In this document: positions 1 through 9,422 of the stretch, in pieces
How positions within the stretch are numbered: the stretch's first letter is position 1
Layout of the letters: each line of letters begins with the position of its first letter
DNA from: JBAYJY01 sp041664945
GTDB lineage: Bacteria > UBP15 > UBA6099
Length of the DNA: 64,000 bases
Direction: 5' to 3'
NCBI GenBank assembly: GCA_041664945.1
Contig: JBAYJY010000002.1
Coordinates: 1 to 64,000 of the forward strand
Made by a program: the position numbers and the translations under genes
The notes under the pieces: model-generated
What the model was told of the DNA's origin: nothing
Database searches by the model: none
What the model saw: only the letters and a program-made list of their open reading frames with translations

Positions 1-594
1 CCCGATGTTCTTTTGAAAGTGTTCGACCCGTTTTTTACGACTAAAGAGATTGGAAAAGGAACCGGCCTCGGTCTTTCAATAACGCTTGGAATTATCCGGA
101 GCCACGGAGGCCGCATAACGGTGGAGAACGGAAATGACGGCGGCGCTGTCGTGAATGTTTTTCTTCCTTTCTCCGCTGACAAGGAATCCGTCGAGGATGA
201 ATCGGCTGATGAAGATATCGCCCGAGGGACGGAAACGGTTTTAATCGTAGACGACGAGGCGGCTTTGATTGAAGTTGCTGTAAAGATACTTGTAAGAGCT
301 GGCTATACGGCGCTAACCGCCGACGGCGGCGCGGCTGCCATCAGGCTTTTTGAAGATAACAAGGATAAAATTGATCTTGTCGTTCTGGACATGGTCATGC
401 CCGAGATCGGCGCGAAGGAAGTCTTAAAGGCGATAAGGAAAATCAGGGCGGATGTAAAGGTTGTTTTATCGTCCGGGCACAGCATAGACGGGCAGGCGGG
501 CGAACTGCTGGCCGACGGCATACGCGGTTTTGTTCAGAAGCCATATACAATGGTCGAGATGTGCAAAGCTGTTCGCGAGGCGCTGGACTCATAA
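1..594 (+). CDS. Hybrid sensor histidine kinase, C-terminal part (ATPase end plus receiver domain)
   Basis: The reading frame is open from the first base, so the gene is cut by the window edge; 197 residues remain. The first part is the end of a HATPase_c domain: the F box DPFFTTK and the G2 box GKGTGLGLS are visible, so the protein binds ATP and autophosphorylates a His lying upstream. A receiver domain follows, with the acidic pair DD (visible residues 84-85), phosphoacceptor Asp in LVVLDMVMP (about residue 130), SSG switch region and the conserved Lys in QKPY (about 180). Kinase followed by C-terminal receiver is a common hybrid-kinase layout. A TTG at 13 is not the true start. The sensor part is outside the window, so the signal is unknown. 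The next gene is convergent. Confidence 0.93.
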   Translation, partial: PDVLLKVFDPFFTTKEIGKGTGLGLSITLGIIRSHGGRITVENGNDGGAVVNVFLPFSADKESVEDESADEDIARGTETVLIVDDEAALIEVAVKILVRAGYTALTADGGAAAIRLFEDNKDKIDLVVLDMVMPEIGAKEVLKAIRKIRADVKVVLSSGHSIDGQAGELLADGIRGFVQKPYTMVEMCKAVREALDS

Positions 595-647
595 TCCTCA
601 TGTCATAAATCACAATGGAATTGCGATTGGCCCAATGCTGGCGCCGA

Positions 648-1982
648 TTATTTATATGATGGCGAAATTTGCTTGGGAGGCGTCGCGGTTTTTTTGAAAT
701 GCCGGTCCGCGAAGTCGAGGTAGCGAAGCCAGTCGTAATCGGTTAGCGCGTGTCCTTTCGAGCGGATGTGGTAACCGATCATGTCGCCGACGGGCATGTT
801 TACCGCGGGCATTTCCGAGACGCCGAGGCCGTTCAAGCCGAACAGGGCGTAAACCGGCCCGGCGTTGAGAGCGGAGAGGAATTCGCCGCGCGGGTCTGCC
901 CACTGGTCCATGACGGCGCTGGCGACATAAAGCGGTCGGGGCGCGATGAGCGCGAGAAGCATGTGCTGGTCCAAGGGCAGGGCGGCTTCGTTGTTGTCGT
1001 ACTTTCTGAAATTTTCGCAGAACCAGTGCGGGAACTGTTTGTTGATGAGCTGTGCCGTTTCGCCGAAAATGCGTTTGCTTAGCGCGGCGCCGGCGCAGCC
1101 GGAGTTGTTAGAAATCGCCATCGCGAACCGTTCGTCCTGCGCGGCGGCCCATAGCGCGGTTTTCCCTCTTCGGGAGTGGCCGATGGCGATCACCTTCGTC
1201 TTGTCTATGTCGGGGTCGGTCACGAAATAGTCGAGCGCGCGGCTGAGTCCCCACGACCATGCGCTGATAGTGCGCCAGTCGTCCGGCGGGCGTTTCGAGC
1301 GGTCGGGATTCGAGCTCTCGCGAATCACTTTCGAGTCGTATGTTTCCGGATCGTCCGGCGCTATGCTGTCAGGATCGATGGAGGCGAAGGCATATCCGCG
1401 TTCAAGTATCGCGACCGGCAGCATTTTTCCGGGCAGTTTGCCGGTCGGTTTCGCGGCGCGTTCGCTTGCGCTGTTTGTTTTCAAGTATTTGGAGATGCCA
1501 TCTTCAAGCTCAGACAAAATGTATCCGGGCATCGGCCAGCCCTGTGTCTTTCCGAAATCCTTGATGATGAGAACTCCGACGAATACCGGAACCGGCTTCC
1601 TCGCTTTGTTCGGAATAAAGATATGCATAAGCATGCACGGACCGTCCGCTCTTGACGTGAAGCAGACGCTAACCGACCTGCGTGTGGCCCTCCCGTTGTA
1701 AACGCTGTTGTCTTCGTGAATCACTTTGAATGTCATGCTGTCGGGTTTGCCGGGACTTCGACCGTATACGTGGGTTCTGAACAGTTCGAGTATTTCCGGA
1801 CGGCGTATCTTAACCCATGCGTCGGCGTCGGTCACCCGCTGTCCGTTAAGCGTGGTCAGCGCATCCGGCAGCGTGTATGCCGGAACCTTTGATTCGTCGT
1901 AGTTTATTGCATCCGTGTTCGCCGCAAACGCCGCGCATCCCGCGGCAACGACGATGAGTATGACGCGCATTATCAGCTTCAT
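648..1982 (-). CDS. Secreted CE15-like (glucuronoyl esterase-type) alpha/beta hydrolase
   Basis: Start chosen at the ATG at 1980-1982, which has GGAG eight bases upstream and opens directly on a signal peptide (MKLIMRVILIVVAAGCAAFA); an upstream ATG at 2036 would put a charged tail before it. The mature part is an alpha/beta hydrolase with the nucleophile Ser at about residue 270 in GHSRRGK, followed by SNNSGCAGAALSKR, and a late His (about 411) in KGHALTDYDW. This pattern is that of carbohydrate esterase family 15 and related bacterial hydrolases that cut ester links between glucuronic acid of xylan and lignin alcohols. The substrate here is inferred from family only. A weak lipobox (AAGC) is possible. 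It lies next to a large secreted dockerin protein, which fits an extracellular polymer-degradation role. Confidence 0.8.
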   Translation of the reverse strand: MKLIMRVILIVVAAGCAAFAANTDAINYDESKVPAYTLPDALTTLNGQRVTDADAWVKIRRPEILELFRTHVYGRSPGKPDSMTFKVIHEDNSVYNGRATRRSVSVCFTSRADGPCMLMHIFIPNKARKPVPVFVGVLIIKDFGKTQGWPMPGYILSELEDGISKYLKTNSASERAAKPTGKLPGKMLPVAILERGYAFASIDPDSIAPDDPETYDSKVIRESSNPDRSKRPPDDWRTISAWSWGLSRALDYFVTDPDIDKTKVIAIGHSRRGKTALWAAAQDERFAMAISNNSGCAGAALSKRIFGETAQLINKQFPHWFCENFRKYDNNEAALPLDQHMLLALIAPRPLYVASAVMDQWADPRGEFLSALNAGPVYALFGLNGLGVSEMPAVNMPVGDMIGYHIRSKGHALTDYDWLRYLDFADRHFKKTATPPKQISPSYK

Positions 1983-2136
1983 CAGCCATTCTCCATATAA
2001 ACGCTCGTTCCGGCGAAAACGCCTGTTGGGGTTCATAAATGCCGGCGACGTCGCTAATTCTATCCAAAACCCGCAGGAGAATGAAGTCGCTTGCCATAAA
2101 AATGAACCACGGCGCGCCTTTCAATTCAAGCGCAAA

Positions 2137-5100
2137 TCACTGTGCGCAGCTTTTGGGACAGCAGGCCGGCAGTGGATCATATTTCGCGCTGCAAAGACTG
2201 GCGTCCGGGATTTTCCCGCCTGTGAGCTGGCTGGAATCAGCGATAACTTTGTTGAAATTCTTCTTAACGACAGCAAGGTCGGAAAGTCCCACTATGCCGT
2301 CCATGTTGAAATCCGCCCACGGCCTGTAGCACATCGGATAGGGCGCGACTTTTCCGGCGCCGAACGCTTTCTTGAGCGCGCCGAGATCGGCGATGTTGAC
2401 GACGCCGTCGCAGTTGGGGTTGCCCATTTCACCGCCGCCGGCGCCGCTCGACGCGTCCGGTATTTCCACCGCATTGAGAGACACTATCGCGGTGGTAGCG
2501 CTTTTAAGATCGAGCCCGGTTTTCAGTTCGACAATGCATTCGGTTGCCGTTATTTCCTTGCACAACTTCACTTTGAAGAAGCTGTCCACACCTGCGAGCG
2601 GTATCCTGGCGATGACTTTATAGGTATGTCCTGTTGTGCCTTCGGGAACATGAAATGGCGAAACCACTCCATCATCGCAGAAACTATTCACGCTGACAAC
2701 TGTGCCTGGAGATGTTACATCAACTACTTGGACGGTCAAGCCGGCCAATGGAGTTTCAACTTTCTTGAATGCGCCGTTCTTGCAGTCGGCGCCTGTTGTG
2801 CAAGTAGCCAGAGAATACTTTTTAAATACTGACGTTCCGAAATCAATGGTTAAGTCGCAGTTGTCAAACGGTAAGCATGGATCTGCATAATATATAGTCG
2901 AAACATGAATCGCGTTGGACATTGTCATTTTCGATTCCATGCATCCGCTTTCCGGGCCGGTATATGTGACGCCAAAATAATAATTCCCCGCCGCTGGAGT
3001 TCCTAAATTTCTGTATGTGAGTTCGGTTCCATATTCCTGCAAAGGATTACTCTTGCAGTCCGGAGTCTTAAGCGAGCAGGGAGTCGTCGCTCCCGGGCCG
3101 CAGAGATAAATTTTGTAACCTTCACCCGCTTCATAAGGAGCAGAATCATCCGCGGGCGATTTCTCATAGCTCACCTTTGCGCCGCGGTCGCTGCCGTACT
3201 CAACAGCGCTGATTGAAATCGGCGCTTGGCACAGATCGCCCGCCATGCATTCCACGCAGTTGGTCTTATCGGCCGCTTCAAACTTCACGCTTACATTGCC
3301 CGAGTTGTCTTTCGCCGTCACGCAGTATGTATAAGTCATTCCGTCTGTTACCGTGCCGTCTTCAAAATATAGAATGGATGTGTTAACGGCAGCAGGGTCA
3401 TCTATTGCCGTGAACTCAGCGGCAGTGTCGCAGACTGAAAAGTCGCCAACGCATCTATAGACTGAATAAACCGGTGTGTTTTTATCCACAACTGCATTCC
3501 ATTTCGGCATGCACAGCCCGGAGCCGTGCTCTTCGCTCACCACGGGTTTTGCGGGCGGGAGCGTGTCTTGCGGGGTGCATTCAACCGGCGCCGGAACCGG
3601 GAGGGCTCTGGAAATCAGCCCCGCCGCGTCATATCCATAAACGCGATAGCAGTATTTTGTGCCGTTAGTCAGATCGTATGTTCCGTTCCCAAGCTTCTTG
3701 CCATCTGTAAATGACGGGTTGGCGCTGATTCCTGCCGAGCCGATCTCGGGGTTTGTGTCGGATGGTTCCGGCACGTTCGTAGTGGCGCAGTCGCCGTCGA
3801 CGGCCTCTCTGCGAGCCACTTTGTAACCCATGAGTTGCAGTGCTTCAGGGAAGTTGCAATCTTCAAATGTTCCTTCAGGTTCCGGCGGATTGGATTCGCC
3901 TTCGCAAATCTTGTTCCATTCGAGTTTGCATTTGTTGCCCTCTGGTTCCGGCGTAATCTTGATCTCTTTCCCGTCGTTCTGGGGTGTCGGCCATAAGGGC
4001 GCGTTTAATTCAGGTGGTATTTCTATGATCAAACAATGTCTGTATGAAGCCATTGTGCTGAACGTGCTGCAGTTTGGCTCTGTTCCGGGCTTATTCGGGC
4101 ATGTCTGGGGAGAGACTTTGCAGTTATCGCAGGCTTCGACGTAGAAACAATCCCATTCAGGGCCGAACCCGAAAGCCGTGTTGTTCGAATATCTTAGCAA
4201 GTCGGGCGGATTCGATTGGGCAATGGTCGTAAGTTTTGTGTATTGGGATTTATTCTCGCAGTCGACTCCTTCAATCTCGCGTTTGCAGGTATAAAGATTA
4301 TAGTTGAGCATGTCGGGTTCAACGTTCGGCTCCCATGTGAAGTTGAAACCGATAGGAGAGCCGCTCTGGAGCGTTATGCCGAGCGTGTCGACCTGCGCCG
4401 GCGGTTTAAGGTCCTGCGGCACGCAAACTGCATCGGTCCATCCTGATTCGTTGCCTCCGATGTCGACCGCCTGCAACTGATAGGTGTAAGAGGTTCCGTT
4501 TACAAGCGCTGAACTAGTATCCGTGAAGGATGTGCCGAGAATAGTTGCGCTATTCAAAGGCAGCGTTACGCCGGTTCGTTTGATGTTGTAACCATATATC
4601 GTCGGATCGTTCGGGTCCGCAACCCAATTGCACAAGCACCTCTTCTCGCTGCCGTCGGGTGTTGCGCAACTTAACCCTGTGGGCTGGAGGGGCGGAGCCC
4701 AGTCCTCGACACGGCAGGAGGTTCCCGCCCGTTCATTCAGATGCGTTTCTGCGCTGTTGGTTGCAGTATAACTTGACATGAAAAAATAAAGCGTTTGCCC
4801 GTTGAGATTCGAAATGGGCACATTCTTTGAAATCGAGTATTGCAGACTTCCGTTTTCGGTTATGTCGAGCGAAGGATCGTAAACGGCCTCGGCTCTGTTG
4901 TCGGTAGCGCCGACATAAACTTTGTACTTATCTACTCCTGTAGCGTCCGGAGAAGGAAAGAAGTCGATCACGCACTCGTTATCGCCTATCGGATTCGTTT
5001 CGTTCTTAACGCAAAACGGGTTGCTCCCGAAGCCGTTGGTCTTACATGTTGTTTGCCCAATTATCGGCGGCGCGGGATCAGAAATGCCGGCGCTAAGTAT

Positions 5101-6429
5101 TACAAGTTTAGTTTCCTTCATCATCGTAAGCTCCGACGATTGATCCACTGTCCAGAATACCATGCTGCCGGAGAGGTTGATTTCGCCTGTCTGGAACTTC
5201 ATTCCTAAGCGGTTCGAGGCGTTTCCTAAAATTGTCTTGCTGCCGGTTTTGGTTGTTACGGCGTTCTTAGCGATGAATTTCAGGTGATGCAGGTTTGTGT
5301 CGAACCCGATCTTAAGCTTAGATTCGTCTTCGTTTCCAACTACTATTTTGCATTCGAGCGTATCGATCGTATTCGGGTTCGTCAAGCATTCGCCGTCCCA
5401 GAGAACGTTGACGAGGTTTTTGTCAGCGCCCGAAGCTTCGGGGGCGTATGTTATTGCGAAAGAGTTCGGGAAGTAATAATCAGCAGGGTTCGGGTCCGGG
5501 ATGTCCGGATTGAAGAACGTCATCTGATAGCTTTCGATCGGACCGGAGCTTGTAATGGGCGGTCCGCCCTTAAGCCGTATCTTCGCGCAGACGACATCGT
5601 CAGTTGGTAAGTCGACAAACCCTTTGCCGGCGCCTGCCGAAAAACCCAGGAAATCGCTATTCGCCTGCCCTATAATCGGGACCTGTACTCCGTTCGCCGC
5701 GGGCTCTGAGCAAGTGTCGCCCTCGCGGTCGTTCACCGAGTAGTCGGAGGAGAAACATATCGGATTAAAGGCCACATTACGTTTGCATTGCTCGTAACCG
5801 CTTGCAACCCCGCAGTTGTCGAACGCGGGCGTCTCATAATTCGCGTCCCACGATGCGAGACTCGTGCACGGTGTTTTTGAGCTGTCGGGCAGCATAGAGA
5901 CAACGTTGCCCCGGCTGTCCGCCGCTACGATGTAGTAATATATAGCGTCATCTTCGACGAATCCGTCTAACGAAATTGTTCCTTTGAACCTTCCAGTCGA
6001 GGCGTCGTATGTCATCGGGACGGAATTCGTGTCTGCGATTTCGCCTTCTTTGTAATAAAAAAGCATCGGGTTCGGAGCCCCGGCGATCTTGCAAATGCTA
6101 TCCGACATGCCCGGCATCCCGTTCGCATTTGGAATGCAAGGCGGGTTGGGCGATATGCTGTTATCTGTTGCTAACCACCATTCGCTCATGTCGCAGTCCG
6201 TGCGCTCGCAATTCGCGCCGCAACATGTTTTCTGCTGAACCGCGCCGCTGATATTGGCGTATACCGAAAAACTTTCCGATCCGGCCACCGCCGATGAATT
6301 TGTTATGTCGCTCAGCGCCGGCGTGGCCGGCGGCGGCGGTATAATGAATCTGAATGACACCGCCAGCGCCTGACCCGACACTGCCGCAAGCCCGAAGAGG
6401 AAAAGCGCTGTTAGAAATATTTTTCTCAT
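2137..6429 (-). CDS. Large secreted multidomain protein with fibronectin-III-like domains and C-terminal dockerin
   Basis: A 1430-residue protein with a clear signal peptide (MRKIFLTALFLFGLAAVSGQALA) and GGAG eight bases before the ATG. The middle carries several fibronectin type III-like modules beginning with PP..P or LPPAKP and holding Tyr/Trp core residues (around residues 590-1090). It is rich in cysteines, many as closely spaced pairs, suggesting disulfides after export. Near the C-terminus (about residues 1335-1395) are two dockerin-type calcium loops, NCDGVVNIADL and DFNMDGIVGLSDL, spaced as in type I dockerins. A short Cys-rich tail follows. Known dockerins bind cohesins on scaffold or cell-surface proteins; no cohesin was recognised in this window. 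No catalytic domain was recognised, so an adhesive or structural role is possible. Confidence 0.8.
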   Translation of the reverse strand: MRKIFLTALFLFGLAAVSGQALAVSFRFIIPPPPATPALSDITNSSAVAGSESFSVYANISGAVQQKTCCGANCERTDCDMSEWWLATDNSISPNPPCIPNANGMPGMSDSICKIAGAPNPMLFYYKEGEIADTNSVPMTYDASTGRFKGTISLDGFVEDDAIYYYIVAADSRGNVVSMLPDSSKTPCTSLASWDANYETPAFDNCGVASGYEQCKRNVAFNPICFSSDYSVNDREGDTCSEPAANGVQVPIIGQANSDFLGFSAGAGKGFVDLPTDDVVCAKIRLKGGPPITSSGPIESYQMTFFNPDIPDPNPADYYFPNSFAITYAPEASGADKNLVNVLWDGECLTNPNTIDTLECKIVVGNEDESKLKIGFDTNLHHLKFIAKNAVTTKTGSKTILGNASNRLGMKFQTGEINLSGSMVFWTVDQSSELTMMKETKLVILSAGISDPAPPIIGQTTCKTNGFGSNPFCVKNETNPIGDNECVIDFFPSPDATGVDKYKVYVGATDNRAEAVYDPSLDITENGSLQYSISKNVPISNLNGQTLYFFMSSYTATNSAETHLNERAGTSCRVEDWAPPLQPTGLSCATPDGSEKRCLCNWVADPNDPTIYGYNIKRTGVTLPLNSATILGTSFTDTSSALVNGTSYTYQLQAVDIGGNESGWTDAVCVPQDLKPPAQVDTLGITLQSGSPIGFNFTWEPNVEPDMLNYNLYTCKREIEGVDCENKSQYTKLTTIAQSNPPDLLRYSNNTAFGFGPEWDCFYVEACDNCKVSPQTCPNKPGTEPNCSTFSTMASYRHCLIIEIPPELNAPLWPTPQNDGKEIKITPEPEGNKCKLEWNKICEGESNPPEPEGTFEDCNFPEALQLMGYKVARREAVDGDCATTNVPEPSDTNPEIGSAGISANPSFTDGKKLGNGTYDLTNGTKYCYRVYGYDAAGLISRALPVPAPVECTPQDTLPPAKPVVSEEHGSGLCMPKWNAVVDKNTPVYSVYRCVGDFSVCDTAAEFTAIDDPAAVNTSILYFEDGTVTDGMTYTYCVTAKDNSGNVSVKFEAADKTNCVECMAGDLCQAPISISAVEYGSDRGAKVSYEKSPADDSAPYEAGEGYKIYLCGPGATTPCSLKTPDCKSNPLQEYGTELTYRNLGTPAAGNYYFGVTYTGPESGCMESKMTMSNAIHVSTIYYADPCLPFDNCDLTIDFGTSVFKKYSLATCTTGADCKNGAFKKVETPLAGLTVQVVDVTSPGTVVSVNSFCDDGVVSPFHVPEGTTGHTYKVIARIPLAGVDSFFKVKLCKEITATECIVELKTGLDLKSATTAIVSLNAVEIPDASSGAGGGEMGNPNCDGVVNIADLGALKKAFGAGKVAPYPMCYRPWADFNMDGIVGLSDLAVVKKNFNKVIADSSQLTGGKIPDASLCSAKYDPLPACCPKSCAQ

Positions 6430-6635
6430 ATGATTTTCTCCACAGCTGTTTGCTTGGTTGTTTTTGTCGCATTTAATATATATTTAACTTAATAGATTGT
6501 ACGTTTGTCTATTATTATCAATTTCTGTGCCATTTGAATTGTTCGGTAGAGAATAATAATGCCGGATAAATAAAAGCTTTTTAGATCTTTAATATTTGTA
6601 GATTTGTCATATATGGTTAAAATGTGTGGTTTTTT

Positions 6636-6656
6636 AGCCACAGGTGTGGCTTTTTT
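6636..6656 (+). terminator. Rho-independent terminator-like hairpin facing right
   Basis: AGCCAC, loop AGGT, GTGGCT, then six T residues. The stem can be read as seven pairs with a two-base loop. The U-tract follows only when read on the + strand, yet no + strand gene lies upstream; the nearest genes are both on the minus strand. It may end an antisense or small transcript. Confidence 0.5.
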
Positions 6657-6683
6657 GCAACAGTATTAAAACAAAATGCGACA

Positions 6684-6955
6684 TTAGGCGTTGGGCTTTA
6701 GGCTTTAGGGTGAAAACGAAAAGAAGAAAAATGAAAAGCGGCTTTTTGCGTCGGGCAAAGCTTAAAGACGCAAGTCATCAACCCACATCTCGTTGAATTT
6801 TGTGTTAATTTTGTCATTCCGAGCGAAGCGAGGAATCTTCAATAGAACATCAAATTGGGAAGTATTATAGAGATTTTTCGCTTTGCTCGAAATGACAAAT
6901 GTGGGGAATGATATGAATCATTAGCCTAACGCCCAATGCCAAATGCCTAACGCCG
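6684..6955. repeat. Nested inverted-repeat element (REP/MITE-like)
   Basis: The inner arms are at 6813-6838 (starting GTCATTCCGAGCGAAGCGAG) and 6870-6895 (ending GCTCGAAATGAC); the right arm matches the reverse complement of the left at about 22 of 26 bases. The outer arms are TTAGGCGTTGGGC (6684-6696) and GCCTAACGCCCAA (6924-6936), with a further GCCTAACGCCG at 6945. No ORF inside. The sequence type resembles short palindromic repeats dispersed in intergenic regions of many bacterial genomes. Confidence 0.6.
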
Positions 6956-6969
6956 CCTTAATCTTCAGA

Positions 6970-9201
6970 TTAATCTATTCTGATTTCTAAAAGAACGAAT
7001 CCCGCGGATAGTTTTTCAGTCCGGGTGGAAATGCCGGACAGGCCGGGCAGATTGCGGCCGCCGTTCATAAGCGACCGGGCGCGAGCCGTTTTCAAAAACC
7101 GGGCCGGGGCGAACAGGGCGAGAGCGCCGCCGGGAGCGAGGAATTCGGAGTGCCGCCGGGCAGCCGCGTCTGGCGCGCTAAGCGTACCGCGCAGGTTGAG
7201 TCTTTTTCGCAGACTCGCGATTTCGTCGGCGGCTAAAGCGTGTTTTGGTTCGGGAGCGGCGAAAATCATCGAAAAACCGCCTGAACGCTTTTCGTTGAAA
7301 AAGACTTCCGGAAAACTAAGCGGCGGGTGAATGACGGGAATCTGATTTGAGTCCGCGTTGTCTGGGCCTGTTTCGGCGGCCGCGCGGATTTCAGGAGTTT
7401 TAAGAGCGGCTGTGATTTTTTTCTCGATTTTTTGGAAGCCTGACTCGCGCGAGCGAACGCCGGCGAGTCCGGACCGAACTCGCGACCGGATGTCGCGGAG
7501 TTCTTTCGCCCAACTGCTCAGTTCCGACGCCGTGATTTTCGATCCGGCGGGAAGCGCGGCAATGTCGTTCGCGGAGATTCCGCAAAGCGCGCTGCCTGTC
7601 TGAATGTTGTGTTCGAGCGGAATCGGAGGCGACGCGCAGATGGTAAGCAGCCAGACGCCGAGGCGGGCGAATTCGACATTTAGCTGATTAGGGTCAAGCG
7701 CGAAAACGGTTTGCGCCGCCTCCCGTTGAATATCGGCGAGAGATAAATTCGCCATGTCGCCTGCGATCGCCATCGAACGGGCGGCGGCATCGATTACCGT
7801 AAGCGGCAGAACTCCGGCGCCGGTTTCAGGAATGAATATGAAGCCATCCCGAAACTGTTTTCCGCTGAACGCGCCTGAGACGTATTCCGCGAGAGTCGCG
7901 CGAGGGGGATTGTACAAAAGCGCGGCGCCTGTGTCGTCGAGATAAAAATCGCCTTTTTTAACCTGCGCGATTGTTTTTTTCCATTTCGCCTGACTCTTAG
8001 GCAGCCAGCGTTCCACGCCTTCGTCATTTACAAGAGACAGCGTCGAAACGGCGAGCCGCGCGCGCAGCAGAGCGAGCGGAGCGAGCGCTTCGGTTATGTC
8101 TGCCGCGTCTATTTCGGCGTAACCGCCGCCGGGCAGCGCATCCGGACCGCCCTTCAGCGCCAGCAACCCGACTGCTTCGGCGATATAAGAATCCGGAACC
8201 GAATTGCGGGTCAGGAAAGGGTGCCGCTCGGGGTCGAACAGAGCGCCGCCCTGACACGGCATTTTAAACTCTTCATCGCCGTGATGGGCCGCCCGCGAAA
8301 AGCGTTCGAGCGCTTCCCATAGTGTAAATCGAAAATCCGCGCCCGCTTTTTTTGACGAACGGACTGCCGCGGACGATGCGATTATGCTACTCATTCCGAT
8401 TTCTTTTGAATACTTTTTTTCGCTTGCGGGAAAAATGCCGGCCGATTCAGCGCAGAAAGCAAAAATCAGTCGCTGAACGATGACGAGCGAATGTTTGTAA
8501 ATCATTTCGAGCGCTTCTTCGCCCGGAACGGCGCCTGTCGTTTGCCGCTCGGTTGAAATGAAGCCCTTGGCGAGCAGTTCCGAGGCGGAGCGCGCGGAGG
8601 AACGAAGAGAATCGCGAAGCGAGGCCGTGCGGGCGGCGCTTGCGCGGAAAGCCGCGTCCGCAAATGTTTCCTTGTCGCTGAAAAGCGCGCCGCCGAATAT
8701 GAGCGAGAATGTTTTCAACATGTCGGCGGACGCGCCGGAAAGGGCGGAGGAGTCGGCTTCGAGAAACCTGTCGACGCCGCCGGGCAGTCCGCGCCGCAAC
8801 AGTCGCCATTTAGCTCCGTCGGTGATTATGCCCCAGTCGATACTTTCGCTTTCGAGCGTTGAAATCAGGCGGCATCTTTCGGAAACGCTGTTCGGGTCTG
8901 CCGCCCGCAGAAGAACCGGTTTAGATTTTTCCTGAGAGTTTGCGAGAACGATGCAGCCGCCGGTTTCGCGGATCGCGCGCAGGCCGAGAGCGTCGAGCGC
9001 CATGCCGGTGCGGCCGTTTTTCGCCGCGTCATCCAGAGCTCCGCAAAGCGCATCAGACGTTTCGGGCGCTCTGCGCCATTCGCGCCACTTTTTCATTTCA
9101 CGATCGAAAACAATATCGGAAAACAGACGCTTGTTGGATAGCGGCGGAGTTGCCGGCGCGGCGGTTTCATCGCCGAAAATGGAAATTTGTTTCGCAGCCA
9201 T
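6970..9201 (-). CDS. Degenerate type IIG restriction-modification (Eco57I/PglX-like) protein
   Basis: Start set at the ATG at 9199-9201 because GAGAGG stands six bases upstream; an ORF extension to 9267 has no such site. The 743-residue protein follows the layout of Eco57I/PglX-like enzymes: an N-terminal region with WGIITDGAKWRLLRR (compare WGILTNG..WRLY), a helical middle, then a Rossmann methylase region with ALDPNQLNVEFARLGVWLL and FPEVFFNEKRSGGF. The catalytic motifs are altered. Where DPACGSGxF is expected there is IPETGAGVLP (about residues 455-465), and where NPPY is expected after GGF there is AAPEP (about residues 645-650). The C-terminal target-recognition part is absent. The frame is intact, so this may be a repurposed rather than dead gene. 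No partner methylase or nuclease is adjacent. Confidence 0.6.
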   Translation of the reverse strand: MAAKQISIFGDETAAPATPPLSNKRLFSDIVFDREMKKWREWRRAPETSDALCGALDDAAKNGRTGMALDALGLRAIRETGGCIVLANSQEKSKPVLLRAADPNSVSERCRLISTLESESIDWGIITDGAKWRLLRRGLPGGVDRFLEADSSALSGASADMLKTFSLIFGGALFSDKETFADAAFRASAARTASLRDSLRSSARSASELLAKGFISTERQTTGAVPGEEALEMIYKHSLVIVQRLIFAFCAESAGIFPASEKKYSKEIGMSSIIASSAAVRSSKKAGADFRFTLWEALERFSRAAHHGDEEFKMPCQGGALFDPERHPFLTRNSVPDSYIAEAVGLLALKGGPDALPGGGYAEIDAADITEALAPLALLRARLAVSTLSLVNDEGVERWLPKSQAKWKKTIAQVKKGDFYLDDTGAALLYNPPRATLAEYVSGAFSGKQFRDGFIFIPETGAGVLPLTVIDAAARSMAIAGDMANLSLADIQREAAQTVFALDPNQLNVEFARLGVWLLTICASPPIPLEHNIQTGSALCGISANDIAALPAGSKITASELSSWAKELRDIRSRVRSGLAGVRSRESGFQKIEKKITAALKTPEIRAAAETGPDNADSNQIPVIHPPLSFPEVFFNEKRSGGFSMIFAAPEPKHALAADEIASLRKRLNLRGTLSAPDAAARRHSEFLAPGGALALFAPARFLKTARARSLMNGGRNLPGLSGISTRTEKLSAGFVLLEIRID

Positions 9202-9340
9202 ATGAAGCCTCTCAAAATATATCGGACATTGCCGGGCGCATTTGAAAATGCGTTCGGTTTGTCTCAAACGCTATATTACCACATCTGAGGCAAAAAGCGC
9301 CATGTTCGCGCGCGGAAGCGCCGCGGCGCGGAATTTGGTG

Positions 9341-9346
9341 TATAAT
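9341..9346 (+). promoter_or_regulatory. Candidate -10 box (TATAAT) upstream of the translin-family gene
   Basis: A perfect TATAAT lies 77 bases before the ATG at 9423, in otherwise very GC-rich DNA between two divergent genes. No convincing -35 box was found at the usual spacing. Confidence 0.35.
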
Positions 9347-9422
9347 CAGAAATGCGAAAAGCCGACGCGAAAAAGTAAACGGATGAAATCCGGGCGAGCG
9401 GCCGCGGAGAGAGGCGACAACG

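Larger units (their letters stand above)
6430..6969. other. 540-base intergenic region with terminator-like hairpin and inverted repeats
   Basis: No credible gene. The part next to 6429 is AT-rich and should hold the promoter of the minus-strand dockerin gene, though no clean -35/-10 pair stands out. A terminator-like hairpin pointing right lies at 6636-6656. From about 6684 to 6955 there are nested inverted repeats (listed separately) of the kind scattered in intergenic DNA. Confidence 0.7.
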
